Assembly (NCBI GenBank): GCA_015521325.1
Contig: WAOK01000093.1
Span: 1 to 34,717 of the forward strand
Source: Desulfurococcales archaeon
GTDB lineage: Archaea > Thermoproteota > Thermoprotei_A > Sulfolobales > NBVN01
Length of the DNA stretch: 34,717 nt
Reading direction: 5' to 3'
A program made the position numbers and the translations under genes. Every line of letters starts with the position of its first letter. Positions within the stretch are counted from its first letter, which is position 1. The notes beneath the pieces were generated by a model, which was not told where the DNA came from, made no database searches, and saw only the letters and a program-made list of their open reading frames with translations. Below are positions 14,465-27,466 of the stretch, in pieces.

Positions 14465-14850
14465 CCGCGACCCCTCCTCACGGGCTTATACTCGATGACC
14501 TTGACTCCACCCTCACTCAGTCTATCAACGAGCTCCTTGACCATAGAGTAATCGAGTAGGGTGATGATTAGCTCGCACCTCATACTTGCGTCCCCAGCAC
14601 CGCATTTCAGGTACCTGAGCTCCGATCCTGTCTCGGCAGCAGCATCAACTACCTTACTTACTCCACTAATGTCCGGTATCTCAACAACGAGGTCGACTAT
14701 CACTCCCTCACCGCTCACGGGCCTGATCACTATGATGCCCTTATCGGGGTCGGACTCTATCTCTACTATCGAGTTCGGCCCTAAGCCGAGCTCATCCCTA
14801 ATAACAGAGGGTATGGTCACACGGCCTTTTGAATCGATCCTTACAGTCAT
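14461..14850 (-). CDS. AbrB/SpoVT-type DNA-binding regulator with ACT-like C-terminus
   Basis: The ORF track begins at 14904, but the conserved swapped-hairpin domain starts at ATG 14850 (MTVRIDSKGRVTIPSVIRDE), and a TATATA element lies at about 14890-14898 inside the longer ORF, so 14850 is the real start (129 aa). Residues 1-45 are the AbrB/MazE DNA-binding domain. The rest, with repeated hydrophobic strands (VIVDLVVEIPDISGVSKVVD, CELIITLLDYSMVKELVD), resembles a ligand-binding ACT-like fold. It is probably a dimeric transcription factor; its target is unknown. It forms an operon with the DUF72 gene. Confidence 0.85.
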   Translation of the reverse strand: MTVRIDSKGRVTIPSVIRDELGLGPNSIVEIESDPDKGIIVIRPVSGEGVIVDLVVEIPDISGVSKVVDAAAETGSELRYLKCGAGDASMRCELIITLLDYSMVKELVDRLSEGGVKVIEYKPVRRGRG

Positions 14851-14889
14851 TCTCAAAAGCCTTACCCAATGATGAGGTAGGGCTTCTCC

Positions 14890-14898
14890 GTATATATC
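14890..14898 (-). promoter_or_regulatory. TATA box of the AbrB-type gene
   Basis: On the minus strand the sequence reads GGATATATA. It would place transcription start near 14867, leaving a ~17-base leader before ATG 14850, and it excludes the upstream TTG/ATG start used in the ORF track. Confidence 0.5.
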
Positions 14899-14917
14899 CC
14901 CCAATGGCTAGTGCTCA

Positions 14918-14979
14918 GTGGGTGTGATTAAGGAACACGGGTCTGAGTAGGTGATGATAGCCCCGCATTAATGACCCAC
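14918..14979 (+). ncRNA. Candidate C/D box guide sRNA upstream of leuS
   Basis: Order on the plus strand: C GUGAUUA (14924-14930), 12-nt guide, D' CUGA (14943-14946), 4-nt spacer, perfect C' GUGAUGA (14951-14957), 13-nt guide, D-like AUGA (14971-14974). The flanks GUGGG (14918-14922) and CCCAC (14975-14979) form a perfect 5-bp terminal stem with one base left unpaired next to the C box, as in a kink-turn. The C and D boxes each carry one deviation from consensus. It probably guides 2'-O-methylation of rRNA or tRNA. Confidence 0.6.
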
Positions 14980-15033
14980 CGGTTAAGGTTTTAGTTTCTC
15001 AGTGAGGTCATAAGGAGGTGAACGCCTATTGTT

Positions 15034-17982
15034 GTGTGCCCAGGGGAGCCGCCGGCAAGCGAGGAAGGCTTCATAGAGTGGCTTAAGTGCATAGCAGATA
15101 AGTGGTCGAGGAAATGGTTCGAGGAACGCGTCTACGAACCCAAGCCCTTCCAGGGCCCTAAGTTCTTCGTGACCGCGGCGTTCATGTACCCCAACGGCCC
15201 CGCCCACGCGGGGCACGCGAGGACATATGTCGTCGCGGACGTGCTGGCGAGGTTCAAGAGGCTGGTGGGCTATAACGTCCTGTTCCCGATGGGTTTCCAC
15301 TACACAGGAACACCTATACTGACCGCCGCCGAGAGGATCGCTTCAGGTGACGAGGACTACATACGCAAGCTAGCGCAGAGCTTCGGGGTTGACCCAGAGA
15401 TCATAAGGGGCCTTAATGAGCCGCTCAAGCTGGCGAGGTACTTCCATAGAACGTCTAAGGAGGCAATGATCAGGTACGGCCTCTCTATAGACTGGAGCAG
15501 GGAGTTCACAACCGTTGACGAGGAATTCAAGTCCTTCATAAGGTGGCAGTTCAGCAAGCTGAAGGAGAAGGGGCTCCTCGTAAAGGGTTCCTACCCGGTT
15601 GGGTGGTGCCCGCGGCACTCGATGCCTGTTGGGCAGCACGACACCAAGGATGATGTCGAGCCCGAGATAGGGGAGATAACCATTATCAAGTTCCTAGGAG
15701 AGGATGGCCTGATCTACCCTGCGGCGACCCTCAGGCCCGAGACAGTGCTCGGAGTCACTAACATGTGGCTGAACCCCGGGATCGAGTACTGCATATCCGA
15801 GGTCGACTCCATCGGGAGGAGGGAGAGGTGGGTGCTCTCATGCGACGCTGCTGAGAGGCTGAGCCACCAGAGGGAGGTAAGGGTAGTGGGTAAGGTCATG
15901 GGTGAGGAACTGATAGGGAGGCTAGTAAAGAACCCGGTAACGGGTAGGGACGTCCGGATACTGCCCGGGACATTCGTGCGGGCGGACTTCGGCACAGGGG
16001 TCGTTATGAGCGTGCCTGCCCACGCGCCCTACGATTACGCGGCACTAAGGGATTACGTGAGAAGCGAGCACGGCGGTGTGTGGCCTGAGGAGCTGCGCCC
16101 GATCCCGCTCATAGAGGTGAAGGGCTACGGCGAGCTCCCTGCTAAGGAAGTGGTCGAGTCCATGGGGATAACGTCTCAGGAGGATAGGGAGGGACTGGAT
16201 AAGGCCACTAAGGAAATCTACATGAAGGAGTTTAAGAGCGGGCGCATGAGGGAGGACGTAGCTAACCTAGTGGTTGATGAGGTGATCACCAGGATAAGGG
16301 AGTGGATAAGGTCCAAGGTCGCTGGAAGACCTGTGAGCGAGGCAAGGGAGGTAATCAAGTCGGTCCTCATCGAGCACGGGTTCGGCGACACGATGTACGA
16401 AATAATGAACGCACCTGTCTACTGCAGGTGCGGAACAAGGATTGTTGTGAAGCTTCTGCACGACCAGTGGTTCATAGACTACGGGAACAGGGAGTGGAAG
16501 GAACTGGCGAAGAAAGCTCTCTCAAGGATGAGGATAATACCCGAGACAGGAAGGAACCAGATACTGGCAACCATAGACTGGCTCGGGCCAAGGGCCTGCG
16601 CGAGGACCAGGGGCCTCGGCACGGAGCTCCCGTGGCAGAAGGGGTGGGTGATCGAGTCCCTCAGCGACTCAACAATCTACATGGCATTCTACACGGTGAT
16701 AAAGAGGATCAGGGAAGCGGGGATAGACCCCTCAAGACTCGGCAACTCGTTCTGGGACTACGTAATGCTTGGTATAGGAGACCCGGAGAACGTGGCTAAG
16801 GAGGTCGGGGCGACTGCGGACGTAGTTAAGGGGATAAGGAGGGAGTTCCTGTATTGGTACCCACTGGACTCAAGGCACAGCGGCAAGGACCTCCTCCCCA
16901 GCCACCTAACGTTCTTCATCTTTAACCACGCCGCCATATACCCCGAGGAACTATGGCCGAAGCAGATAGTAGCGAACGGGTGGGTGCTGGTCGCCGGGGA
17001 GAAGATGTCGAAACAGAAGGGCAACTTCAGAACGCTCGAGGGCCTTATCGAGGCGTTCTCCCCCGACATCGTGAGGCTGATGATGACACTCCAAGCCGAG
17101 GTTGAGCAGGACTTCAGCATGAGTGACGCATCGGCGGCGTACGTGGACAGACTTAGGCGCGTGTGGCGCCTGGCCCTAAGTGTTATGGCGGATGTCAGTG
17201 CGGAGAAGGAGAACTTTGCTGAGAGATGGCTTAGGGCAAGGCTCAGCAGGCACCTCAGGGAGGTGAGGGAGGAACTCGAGAACGTCCGCGTCAGGGCAGC
17301 CGGTGTGAGGGTACTCTTCAACATGGTAAGCGACCTAGAGAAGTACATAGAGCTAGGCGGGTCAGGGAGCGCAGCCGCTGAGTACGTGAGAGAGCTCGTG
17401 AAACTCATCTCGATCTACGCACCCTTCTTCGCCGAGGAGCTGTGGCACAGAATAGGGATGGAGGGCTCGGTAACAAGCGCGAGGCTCAGCGAGCCAGGCA
17501 GTCCTGATCCTGAGGCCGAACTAGCGATAATGTACGTTGATGACCTGATAAAGGACATCAAGGCAATAACGAAGGTTGTCGGGCCACCGAAGAAGGTAAC
17601 GATAATCGTGTCCGACGACGAGAGAAAATGGGCAATAATCAGATCTGTGGCGGAGTCACTTACCCGGAAGCTCTCAAAGCGCGACGCAATAAGGGAGGCC
17701 GTGAAGAGAGCGGGAGAAGCTGGGATGTCTCCCAAATCTGTTGCTAGGGAGGTGTCGAAGATGTATGATAGGTTCGGTAATCTGCCCAGAGACCTCCTTG
17801 CATACATCGCTCGGGGCGGTAAGGTGCACGAATTTGATGTACTTAGTGAGCTCATGGGTTACCTAAGGTTAAAGGTGGGCGCGGAAGTCGTGGTGACTAA
17901 TGCCTCGCGGGCTGTGGGTGTGCCGGAGCAGAAGGCTAAGGCAGCTATGCCGCTGAGGCCAAGCATATATATTGAGTCGTGA
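15034..17982 (+). CDS. leuS: Leucyl-tRNA synthetase
   Basis: Charges tRNA-Leu with leucine. A class Ia synthetase of 982 residues, in the archaeal/eukaryotic size range. The HIGH motif is HAGH (58-61) after AAFMYPNGPA, the CP1 editing domain is inserted in the middle (ATLRPETVLGVTN, DFGTGVVMSVPAHAPYD), and the KMSKS motif is KMSKQ (657-661) in GEKMSKQKGNF. An anticodon-binding helical domain and an archaeal C-terminal extension follow. The GTG start at 15034 lies 12 bases after a strong GGAGGTGA; an in-frame stop is part of that sequence, so no longer form exists. The spacing is long for the GTG, and an unusual ATT at 15028 cannot be excluded. Confidence 0.97.
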   Translation: MCPGEPPASEEGFIEWLKCIADKWSRKWFEERVYEPKPFQGPKFFVTAAFMYPNGPAHAGHARTYVVADVLARFKRLVGYNVLFPMGFHYTGTPILTAAERIASGDEDYIRKLAQSFGVDPEIIRGLNEPLKLARYFHRTSKEAMIRYGLSIDWSREFTTVDEEFKSFIRWQFSKLKEKGLLVKGSYPVGWCPRHSMPVGQHDTKDDVEPEIGEITIIKFLGEDGLIYPAATLRPETVLGVTNMWLNPGIEYCISEVDSIGRRERWVLSCDAAERLSHQREVRVVGKVMGEELIGRLVKNPVTGRDVRILPGTFVRADFGTGVVMSVPAHAPYDYAALRDYVRSEHGGVWPEELRPIPLIEVKGYGELPAKEVVESMGITSQEDREGLDKATKEIYMKEFKSGRMREDVANLVVDEVITRIREWIRSKVAGRPVSEAREVIKSVLIEHGFGDTMYEIMNAPVYCRCGTRIVVKLLHDQWFIDYGNREWKELAKKALSRMRIIPETGRNQILATIDWLGPRACARTRGLGTELPWQKGWVIESLSDSTIYMAFYTVIKRIREAGIDPSRLGNSFWDYVMLGIGDPENVAKEVGATADVVKGIRREFLYWYPLDSRHSGKDLLPSHLTFFIFNHAAIYPEELWPKQIVANGWVLVAGEKMSKQKGNFRTLEGLIEAFSPDIVRLMMTLQAEVEQDFSMSDASAAYVDRLRRVWRLALSVMADVSAEKENFAERWLRARLSRHLREVREELENVRVRAAGVRVLFNMVSDLEKYIELGGSGSAAAEYVRELVKLISIYAPFFAEELWHRIGMEGSVTSARLSEPGSPDPEAELAIMYVDDLIKDIKAITKVVGPPKKVTIIVSDDERKWAIIRSVAESLTRKLSKRDAIREAVKRAGEAGMSPKSVAREVSKMYDRFGNLPRDLLAYIARGGKVHEFDVLSELMGYLRLKVGAEVVVTNASRAVGVPEQKAKAAMPLRPSIYIES

Positions 17983-17989
17983 GGACTCT

Positions 17990-17997
17990 CAATTTTT
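17990..17997 (+). terminator. Possible T-rich terminator after leuS
   Basis: A short AATTTTTC run begins about 8 bases after the leuS stop. Archaeal terminators are often simple T-runs, so this is plausible but weak. Confidence 0.3.
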
Positions 17998-18066
17998 CAT
18001 CGAATGGGTTGGTCGGATCCTCAAGGACTGTACTGCACTCATATTATGCTCCGTAACGCCCGAATA

Positions 18067-18129
18067 ATCGGATGATGTCCCGCTCGACGGGCAGTCTGAG
18101 GGATGATGATCCACTGCAGAACTGACGAT
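18067..18129 (+). ncRNA. C/D box guide sRNA candidate downstream of leuS
   Basis: In the 150-base gap after leuS the plus strand reads AUCG stem (18067-18070), bulged G, C AUGAUGU (18072-18078), 17-nt first guide, D' CUGA (18096-18099), 3-nt spacer, C' AUGAUGA (18103-18109, perfect), 12-nt second guide, D CUGA (18122-18125), CGAU stem (18126-18129). All four boxes, the spacer lengths and the terminal kink-turn stem fit an archaeal C/D sRNA. By the box-plus-five rule the second guide points to a G within UUCUGCAGUGGA in its target. Confidence 0.75.
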
Positions 18130-18134
18130 CGGTG

Positions 18135-18356
18135 CTAGCCGGAGATGAATTTATTCCTTAGTTTGATCGTGAGTTTGTAGAGGCTGTATAACCACCCAGC
18201 AACAAATACCGCCATCGCTACCCATGCGAGGATTCCTGGCCTAAGGACGGTGACGAGGATCTTAGCGAGTATGGGGGTGATTGATAGCATCAAGATAGTG
18301 TAGAGCGTTAGCGCGGCCGGAACGGCAAGGGGCTTCACCATGTCTTTGACACCCAA
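18135..18356 (-). CDS. Small two-TM membrane protein, hypothetical
   Basis: Up to 73 residues, with two hydrophobic helices (about VPAALTLYTILMLSITPILA and LAWVAMAVFVAGWLYSLYKL) and a basic C-terminal tail, giving a hairpin membrane protein. I do not recognise a family. The track start is TTG 18356; ATG 18341 (68 aa) has GGGTG upstream at better spacing and is my preference. It stands alone on the minus strand between a C/D sRNA candidate and an RNA-rich gap. The consistent membrane topology argues that it is real. Confidence 0.5.
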   Translation of the reverse strand: MGVKDMVKPLAVPAALTLYTILMLSITPILAKILVTVLRPGILAWVAMAVFVAGWLYSLYKLTIKLRNKFISG

Positions 18357-18418
18357 CCACGTCCCCGAGTGTAGCTATGGCGTAGGTTAATATTGGGTGG
18401 GAGACTGCCTAATAGTGA

Positions 18419-18477
18419 GTGATGACTACCTCCGGTGCTGATTAGGATGAAGAGAAGGCATTTGTCTGAGTAATCAG
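18419..18477 (+). ncRNA. Weak C/D-like motif with hairpin
   Basis: The plus strand carries perfect C GUGAUGA (18419-18425), a 12-nt guide and CUGA (18438-18441), then AGGAUGA (18444-18450), 15 nt and CUGA (18466-18469). The flanks of the full unit do not pair, but CTGATTA (18438-18444) and TAATCAG (18471-18477) are a perfect 7-bp inverted repeat around the second half. It could be a C/D sRNA without a terminal stem or a separate hairpin RNA. Confidence 0.35.
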
Positions 18478-18591
18478 CGGTCGCCGCGTGGGTTTGTCAT
18501 CACTTCCTCAGCGCTTATAGACCCAGCTCATCCCAATCAATATAGTAGGGCCTAGCTAGGTTTTAAAGGGGGTAATTTTAGTCGAGGTTAA

Positions 18592-18597
18592 TTTATA
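18592..18597 (+). promoter_or_regulatory. TATA box of the HTH regulator gene
   Basis: TTTATA within TTAATTTATAC lies about 50 bases upstream of ATG 18644, placing transcription start near 18621 and leaving a leader that includes the GAGGT ribosome-binding site. Confidence 0.5.
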
Positions 18598-18643
18598 CTC
18601 CTTAATGAAGAAGTTCATTGGCTAATGAAAGAGGTAATGGGCC

Positions 18644-19330
18644 ATGTATCTAGATCTCGGAGAGAAATATACGAGGCAGGCTATCCGTGTTGAGGCGGTG
18701 GAGTTGCTCGTTGCTTATAAGTCGTTCTTTAGACATGAGGAACTATCCTCGGTACTCGGCATACCGCCATCCGTACTCAGCAGATACCACCTAGGGCACA
18801 TGGTGCCTAACACCGAAACAGCGGAGAGAATTGTGAAGACGCTCCTCTCTGACGAACTCGTGAAGAAATTCGTCTCAAGAGCATTAATGAAGCTTAAAGG
18901 TGACATATTCCGCTTTCTCATGAACCAAAGGAACCTTGAGGTCGTGTCTGCGTATATCTCTAGAAAATTGATAGATAACTTTGGTATCGAAGAAGTGAGT
19001 AATTATTCAATAGTTACCATACCCGATTATTCAGTTCCTCTTGCTTCATCCGTGGCTAAGAGATTAGGCCTCAGTATGGTGATACTAAACCCTGTAGTTA
19101 GCGCCTCTGTTCAGAAGCTAAGTTCCGTACCATCAATAGAGAAAAGAAGCGGTGTGGTAGCAGTCATAGCATTGCTGTGTCAAGACACATCAACAGACCT
19201 CATTAGTAAGATAGCCGAAGCCGGGGCGTTATTGAGAGGCGTTGCATCGATACTTAAGGCAGAGGTACCGAAGTCAGTCATGAACGGTTTCAAGAGATCC
19301 GGGGTTACTGTCTTCAGTGTCTTGCCATAG
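18644..19330 (+). CDS. HTH regulator with degenerate phosphoribosyltransferase-like domain
   Basis: A 228-residue protein. The N-terminal helix-turn-helix (HEELSSVLGIPPSVLSRYHLG, about residues 31-51) is followed by a C-terminal domain whose start, IVTIPDYSVPLASSVAKRLGL (about 123-143), matches the first part of PRTase-like archaeal regulators such as GfcR or orotate-PRT-like proteins. The PRPP-binding loop VDDxxTTG should follow but reads ALLCQDTSTD, so the acidic pair and TG are lost and catalysis is unlikely. It is probably a transcription factor sensing a nucleotide or related ligand, or constitutive. The ATG is supported by GAGGT 8 bases upstream. Codon use is somewhat AT-richer than its neighbours. 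Confidence 0.65.
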   Translation: MYLDLGEKYTRQAIRVEAVELLVAYKSFFRHEELSSVLGIPPSVLSRYHLGHMVPNTETAERIVKTLLSDELVKKFVSRALMKLKGDIFRFLMNQRNLEVVSAYISRKLIDNFGIEEVSNYSIVTIPDYSVPLASSVAKRLGLSMVILNPVVSASVQKLSSVPSIEKRSGVVAVIALLCQDTSTDLISKIAEAGALLRGVASILKAEVPKSVMNGFKRSGVTVFSVLP

Positions 19331-19341
19331 GAGCGGTTTTG

Positions 19342-19418
19342 TGGCGGGCCCGCCGGGATTTGAACCCGGGACCTACGGGTTAAAAGCCCGCCGCTCTACC
19401 TGGCTAAGCTACGGGCCC
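19342..19418 (-). tRNA. tRNA-Lys (anticodon UUU)
   Basis: A minus-strand cloverleaf: acceptor GGGCCCG/CGGGCCC, D arm GCTT...GAGC with GG in the loop, anticodon stem GCGGG/CCCGT around CTTTTAA, T stem CCGGG/CCCGG. The anticodon TTT reads AAA/AAG. The discriminator is G, CCA is encoded and there is no intron. A TATA-like GATAAAG lies about 30 bases upstream. The acceptor and T arms are identical to those of the tRNA-Arg at 647. Confidence 0.95.
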
Positions 19419-19515
19419 AGCCAATCTATTATCTCAGTAGAGGGGCTTTATCAATTGTTTCTCTTACCTCGGAGGAAAGGTTTATTTTACCCTCTCCGCT
19501 GATCCCCCAGCTAAT

Positions 19516-19524
19516 GCTTATTAG
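19516..19524 (+). promoter_or_regulatory. Probable promoter of the RNA polymerase operon
   Basis: GCTTATTAG about 45-50 bases upstream of rpoH is the best-placed TATA-like element before the rpoH-rpoB-rpoA1-rpoA2-rpl30e-nusA block. TTTATTTTA at about 19480-19488 is an alternative. Confidence 0.4.
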
Positions 19525-19568
19525 TTGGGTACCATTTCCTATCGGTTGAGTCGGAAGGGTTGGGCGTT

Positions 19569-19838
19569 ATGGCGGGGAGTAAGAGGAAGACGAAATTCAG
19601 CGTGTTGGAGCACGAGCTCGTACCAATGCACGAGATAGTGCCGCCGGACGAAGCGCTAAAAATTCTTCGGGAACTTGGCCTCAAGCCCACCGAGTTACCG
19701 ATGATAAAGGTGACTGACCCGGTGGCGATGGAACTGGGTGCGAAGCCGGGTGACTTAATACGTATAATTAGGAAGTCCCCAACCGCGGGGGTAGCTATAT
19801 ATTATAGGTACGTGGTTCCCGTCATAACCAAGAAGTAG
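19569..19838 (+). CDS. rpoH: RNA polymerase subunit H (Rpo5)
   Basis: Archaeal counterpart of the C-terminal domain of Rpb5, which contacts downstream DNA. The block [20 protein letters not shown] with [20 protein letters not shown] is diagnostic. The track starts at a TTG (19560); ATG 19569 gives an 89-residue protein beginning MAGSKRKTK, close to the family size. It is first in the RNAP operon, 22 bases ahead of rpoB. Confidence 0.96.
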   Translation: MAGSKRKTKFSVLEHELVPMHEIVPPDEALKILRELGLKPTELPMIKVTDPVAMELGAKPGDLIRIIRKSPTAGVAIYYRYVVPVITKK

Positions 19839-19860
19839 GTCCTGGGGGTGTTTCATTTCC

Positions 19861-22800
19861 TTGACGCGGAAAAACCCGAATCTTTGGTTGACCCCGGAGC
19901 AAAGGTGGGTTGTCTTCAAGGCCTTCATTAAGGAGACGGGCCTCGTCAAGCAGCACATCAACTCCTACAACAGGTTCGTGCAGGAGGAGATCCACAAGAT
20001 AGTGAGCGATATAGGGAAGATAGAACTCGGGCCCTCATTCAAGGTCGAGATAAGGGATGTGAGGATAGAGGAACCGACAATTAAGGAAGTAGTCGGTGTC
20101 TCCCTAAAAATAACGCCGATGGATGCTAGGATACGGAATCTAGCTTACTCGGCACCCATGAAAGCGACCATAGTCGTTTATGACAACGGCACTGAAGTGA
20201 GGAGAGAGGAGATAGACCTCGGGAAACTGCCCGTAATGCTGAGATCAGTGCTCGATCCTATGTCCAAAATGAGTGAGGAGGAGCTCCTGGAGACGGGTGA
20301 GGACAGGGGTGATCCGGGAGGGTACTTCATCATCAAGGGTTCTGAGAGGGTTCTCGTGACCCAGGAGGACCTCGCCCCGAACAGGATATTTGTCGACAAG
20401 GCGAAGGAGGGCACGAACATAACGCACACGGCCAAGGTTATTTCGGCGAAGGCGGGGTTCAGGGTTCCTGTGCACCTGGACAGGCTCAAGAACGGGACGC
20501 TGAAGCTGAACTTCCCACCGCTCTCAGCTAAGGTGCCGTTCGCCGTTATGATGAAGGCTCTGGGCCTAACAACAGATAAGGAGATAGTGCTGGCCGTATC
20601 GACGGACCCAGCGATCATGAACGAGCTGAGGCCGTCGCTGGAGGAGGCGAGGGCTATTAAGACTCAGGAGGAGGCGCTTGAGTATATAGGCTCGAGGATA
20701 CTCATAGGTAGCCCGAAGGAGATAAGGATCCAGCGTGCCCGGCAGAACATAAACAACTTCTTCCTTCCGCACCTCGGCACCGACGAATCTTCTTGGCGTA
20801 GAAAGGCCCTCTTCCTCGGCCAGATGGCGAACAAGTTGCTCGAACTCGCTCTCGGTAGGCGCGACCCCGACGACAAGGACCACTACGCGAACAGGAGGCT
20901 CAGGCTAAGCGGTGACCTCCTCTCACAGTTGTTTAGGGCGGTCTTCAAGCAGTACATGAAGAGCCTGAGGGACACTATTACTAAATATAAGGTAAGGGGA
21001 CGGCCGAGTAAGCTGAGCGCCTACACCAGGCCTGACCTCATCACTGAGAGGATAAGGCATGCACTCTCCACTGGCAACTGGGTAGGCGGCAGGACGGGCG
21101 TGAGCCAGATCCTGGACAGGGTTAACTGGATATCGATGCTCAGCCACCTACGCAGGACAATAGCACCGCTTAGCAGGGGTCAGCCGCACTTCGAGGCAAG
21201 AGACCTCCACCCGACGCAGTGGGGCAGGATATGCCCGTTCGAGACCCCAGAAGGCCCGAACTGTGGGCTCGTGAAGAACCTAGCGCTCAGCTCCTACATA
21301 TCGGTCGGCGTTGACGAGGAAACAGTGCTCCCAATAATCTTCAGCATGGGTGTCGTACCTGTTGAGCAAATATACGAGAGACTCCTCAAGGACGACGTCC
21401 AGCTAATGATGAGCCTCACGAAGATGACTAAGGTGTTCCTCAACGGAACCCTCATCGGCTATTACCTGAGTGAGGACGCTACGGACTTCGTCGAGAAGCT
21501 AAGGAAGCTCAGGCGGGAGGGCAAGATCCACTACGAGGTAAGCATCTCCTACCTCCGGAAGAAGTACACGGCGATAAACCCGCTGGGCATCGAGGAGGAG
21601 CGCGTCCTCAACGAGGTCTACATAAACACTGACTCCGGCCGTGTCATGAGGCCCCTCTTCGTTGTGGAGAACGGGAAGCTGAAGATAACGCCCGACGTCA
21701 TAGAGAAGCTCAAGCGCGGGGAGCTGAAGTTCTTCGACCTCGTGCGCATGGGCTACATAGAGCTCCTCGACGCCGAGGAGGAGGAGAACGCCTATATAGC
21801 GATCAACCCAGAGGACATAACACCGGAGCACACACACCTCGAGATATGGCCGCCTGGCATATTCGGTGTGGCGGCCGCCACCATACCTTATCTCGAGCAT
21901 AATCAGTCCCCAAGGAACGCATATCAGTCAGCTATGGCTAAGCAGGCTCTCGGGCTGTACGCGGCGAACTACAACCTGAGGTTCGACAGTAGAGCGCACA
22001 TATTGCATTATCCACAGAAGCCGATAGTGCAGACAAAGTTCCTTGACATCATAGGGTATAACAAGAGACCGGCAGGACAGAACTTCGTCGTGGCTGTTCT
22101 CTCCCTAACAGGCTATAATATGGAGGACGCCATAATAGTCAGCAAGACCTCCGTTGAGAGGGGTCTTGCCAGATCAACATTCCTCAAGGAGTACACAACC
22201 GAGGTAGCCAAGTACCACGGCGAGAAGGTCGGCGAGCCACCTATGTCTGCTCACGGGTTCAGGGGTAAGCAGAAATACAGGCTCCTCGACATGGACGGCA
22301 TAATATCACCTGAGGTCGAGGTCAAGGCTGGCGACGTCCTCGTAGGCAAGATCTCGCCACCTAGGTTCGTCGAGGAGTCCGAGGTGCTCGGCGTTGGTGC
22401 CCCAACGGCGAAGGTGAGGGACACCTCCCTAGCAATAAGGCACGGTGAGAAGGGTGTGGTTGACACTGTCGTCCTCACGATAAGTGAGGAGGGTAACCCG
22501 CTGATAAGGGTGAGGGTAAGGGACCTCAGGATACCTGAGATCGGCGACAAGTTCGCGTCGAGGCACGGCCAGAAGGGTGTCATAGGCCTCCTGATACCGC
22601 AGTACGACATGCCCTACACGCCGGACGGCATAACACCCGACCTAATAATCAACCCGCACGCCCTCCCCTCACGAATGACCGTCGGCCAGCTGATAGAGAC
22701 CATAGCGGGTAAGGCAGGCGCGCTGTCGGGTAGGCTCATCGACGGCACCCCGTACTTCGGCGAGAACGTGAATGACCTCGGGAAGGAGCTGCTGCTCCAC

Positions 22801-23306
22801 GGGTACCCTGCGGACGGCACTGAGCCCATGTACGACGGTAGAACAGGCGAACTCCTGATGACACCAATCTTTATAGGGATAGTTTACTACCAGCGCCTGC
22901 ACCACATGGTGGCCGACAAGATACATGCTAGGGCAAGGGGTCCGGTGCAGATACTCACGAGGCAGCCAACTGAGGGCAGAGCACGCGAGGGCGGCCTCAG
23001 GATAGGTGAGATGGAAAGGGACTGTATGGTAGGTCACGGCGCTCCAATGCTTCTCCTTGAGAGAATGCTCAAGAGCTCTGACGAGACGACGATATACGTC
23101 TGCGAGCTCTGTGGCATGATAGGGTGGTATAACAGGAATAAGAAGAGGCTGGAGTGCCCCATACATGGGGATAAAGGCAGACTCTATCCGGTGAGGGTGT
23201 CGTACGCGTTCAAGCTACTTCTCCAAGAGCTTATGTCGATGTGTATCTACCCGAGATTGATTTTGAGGGATAAGTACAGGCCCAGAACGAGCGTGGGAGG
23301 TGGGAA

Positions 23307-23310
<4 letters not shown>
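19861..23310 (+). CDS. rpoB: RNA polymerase subunit B (Rpo2, undivided)
   Basis: Second-largest RNAP subunit, 1149 residues as a single chain, in contrast to the split B'/B'' of methanogens and halophiles. Visible blocks are [17 protein letters not shown] (about 459), [33 protein letters not shown] (about 897) and [15 protein letters not shown], all near the active centre. The C-terminal zinc finger is CELCG (C1081, C1084) with ECPIH (C1099). The start is TTG with GGGGGTG about 10 bases upstream. The stop overlaps the rpoA1 start. Confidence 0.98.

Positions 23311-27465
<4,155 letters not shown>

Positions 27466-27466
<1 letters not shown>

Noticed and set aside
14851-14904. Extended N-terminus of the AbrB-type protein in the ORF track
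   Set aside because: The extra 18 residues are unrelated to the AbrB fold and contain the TATA box.
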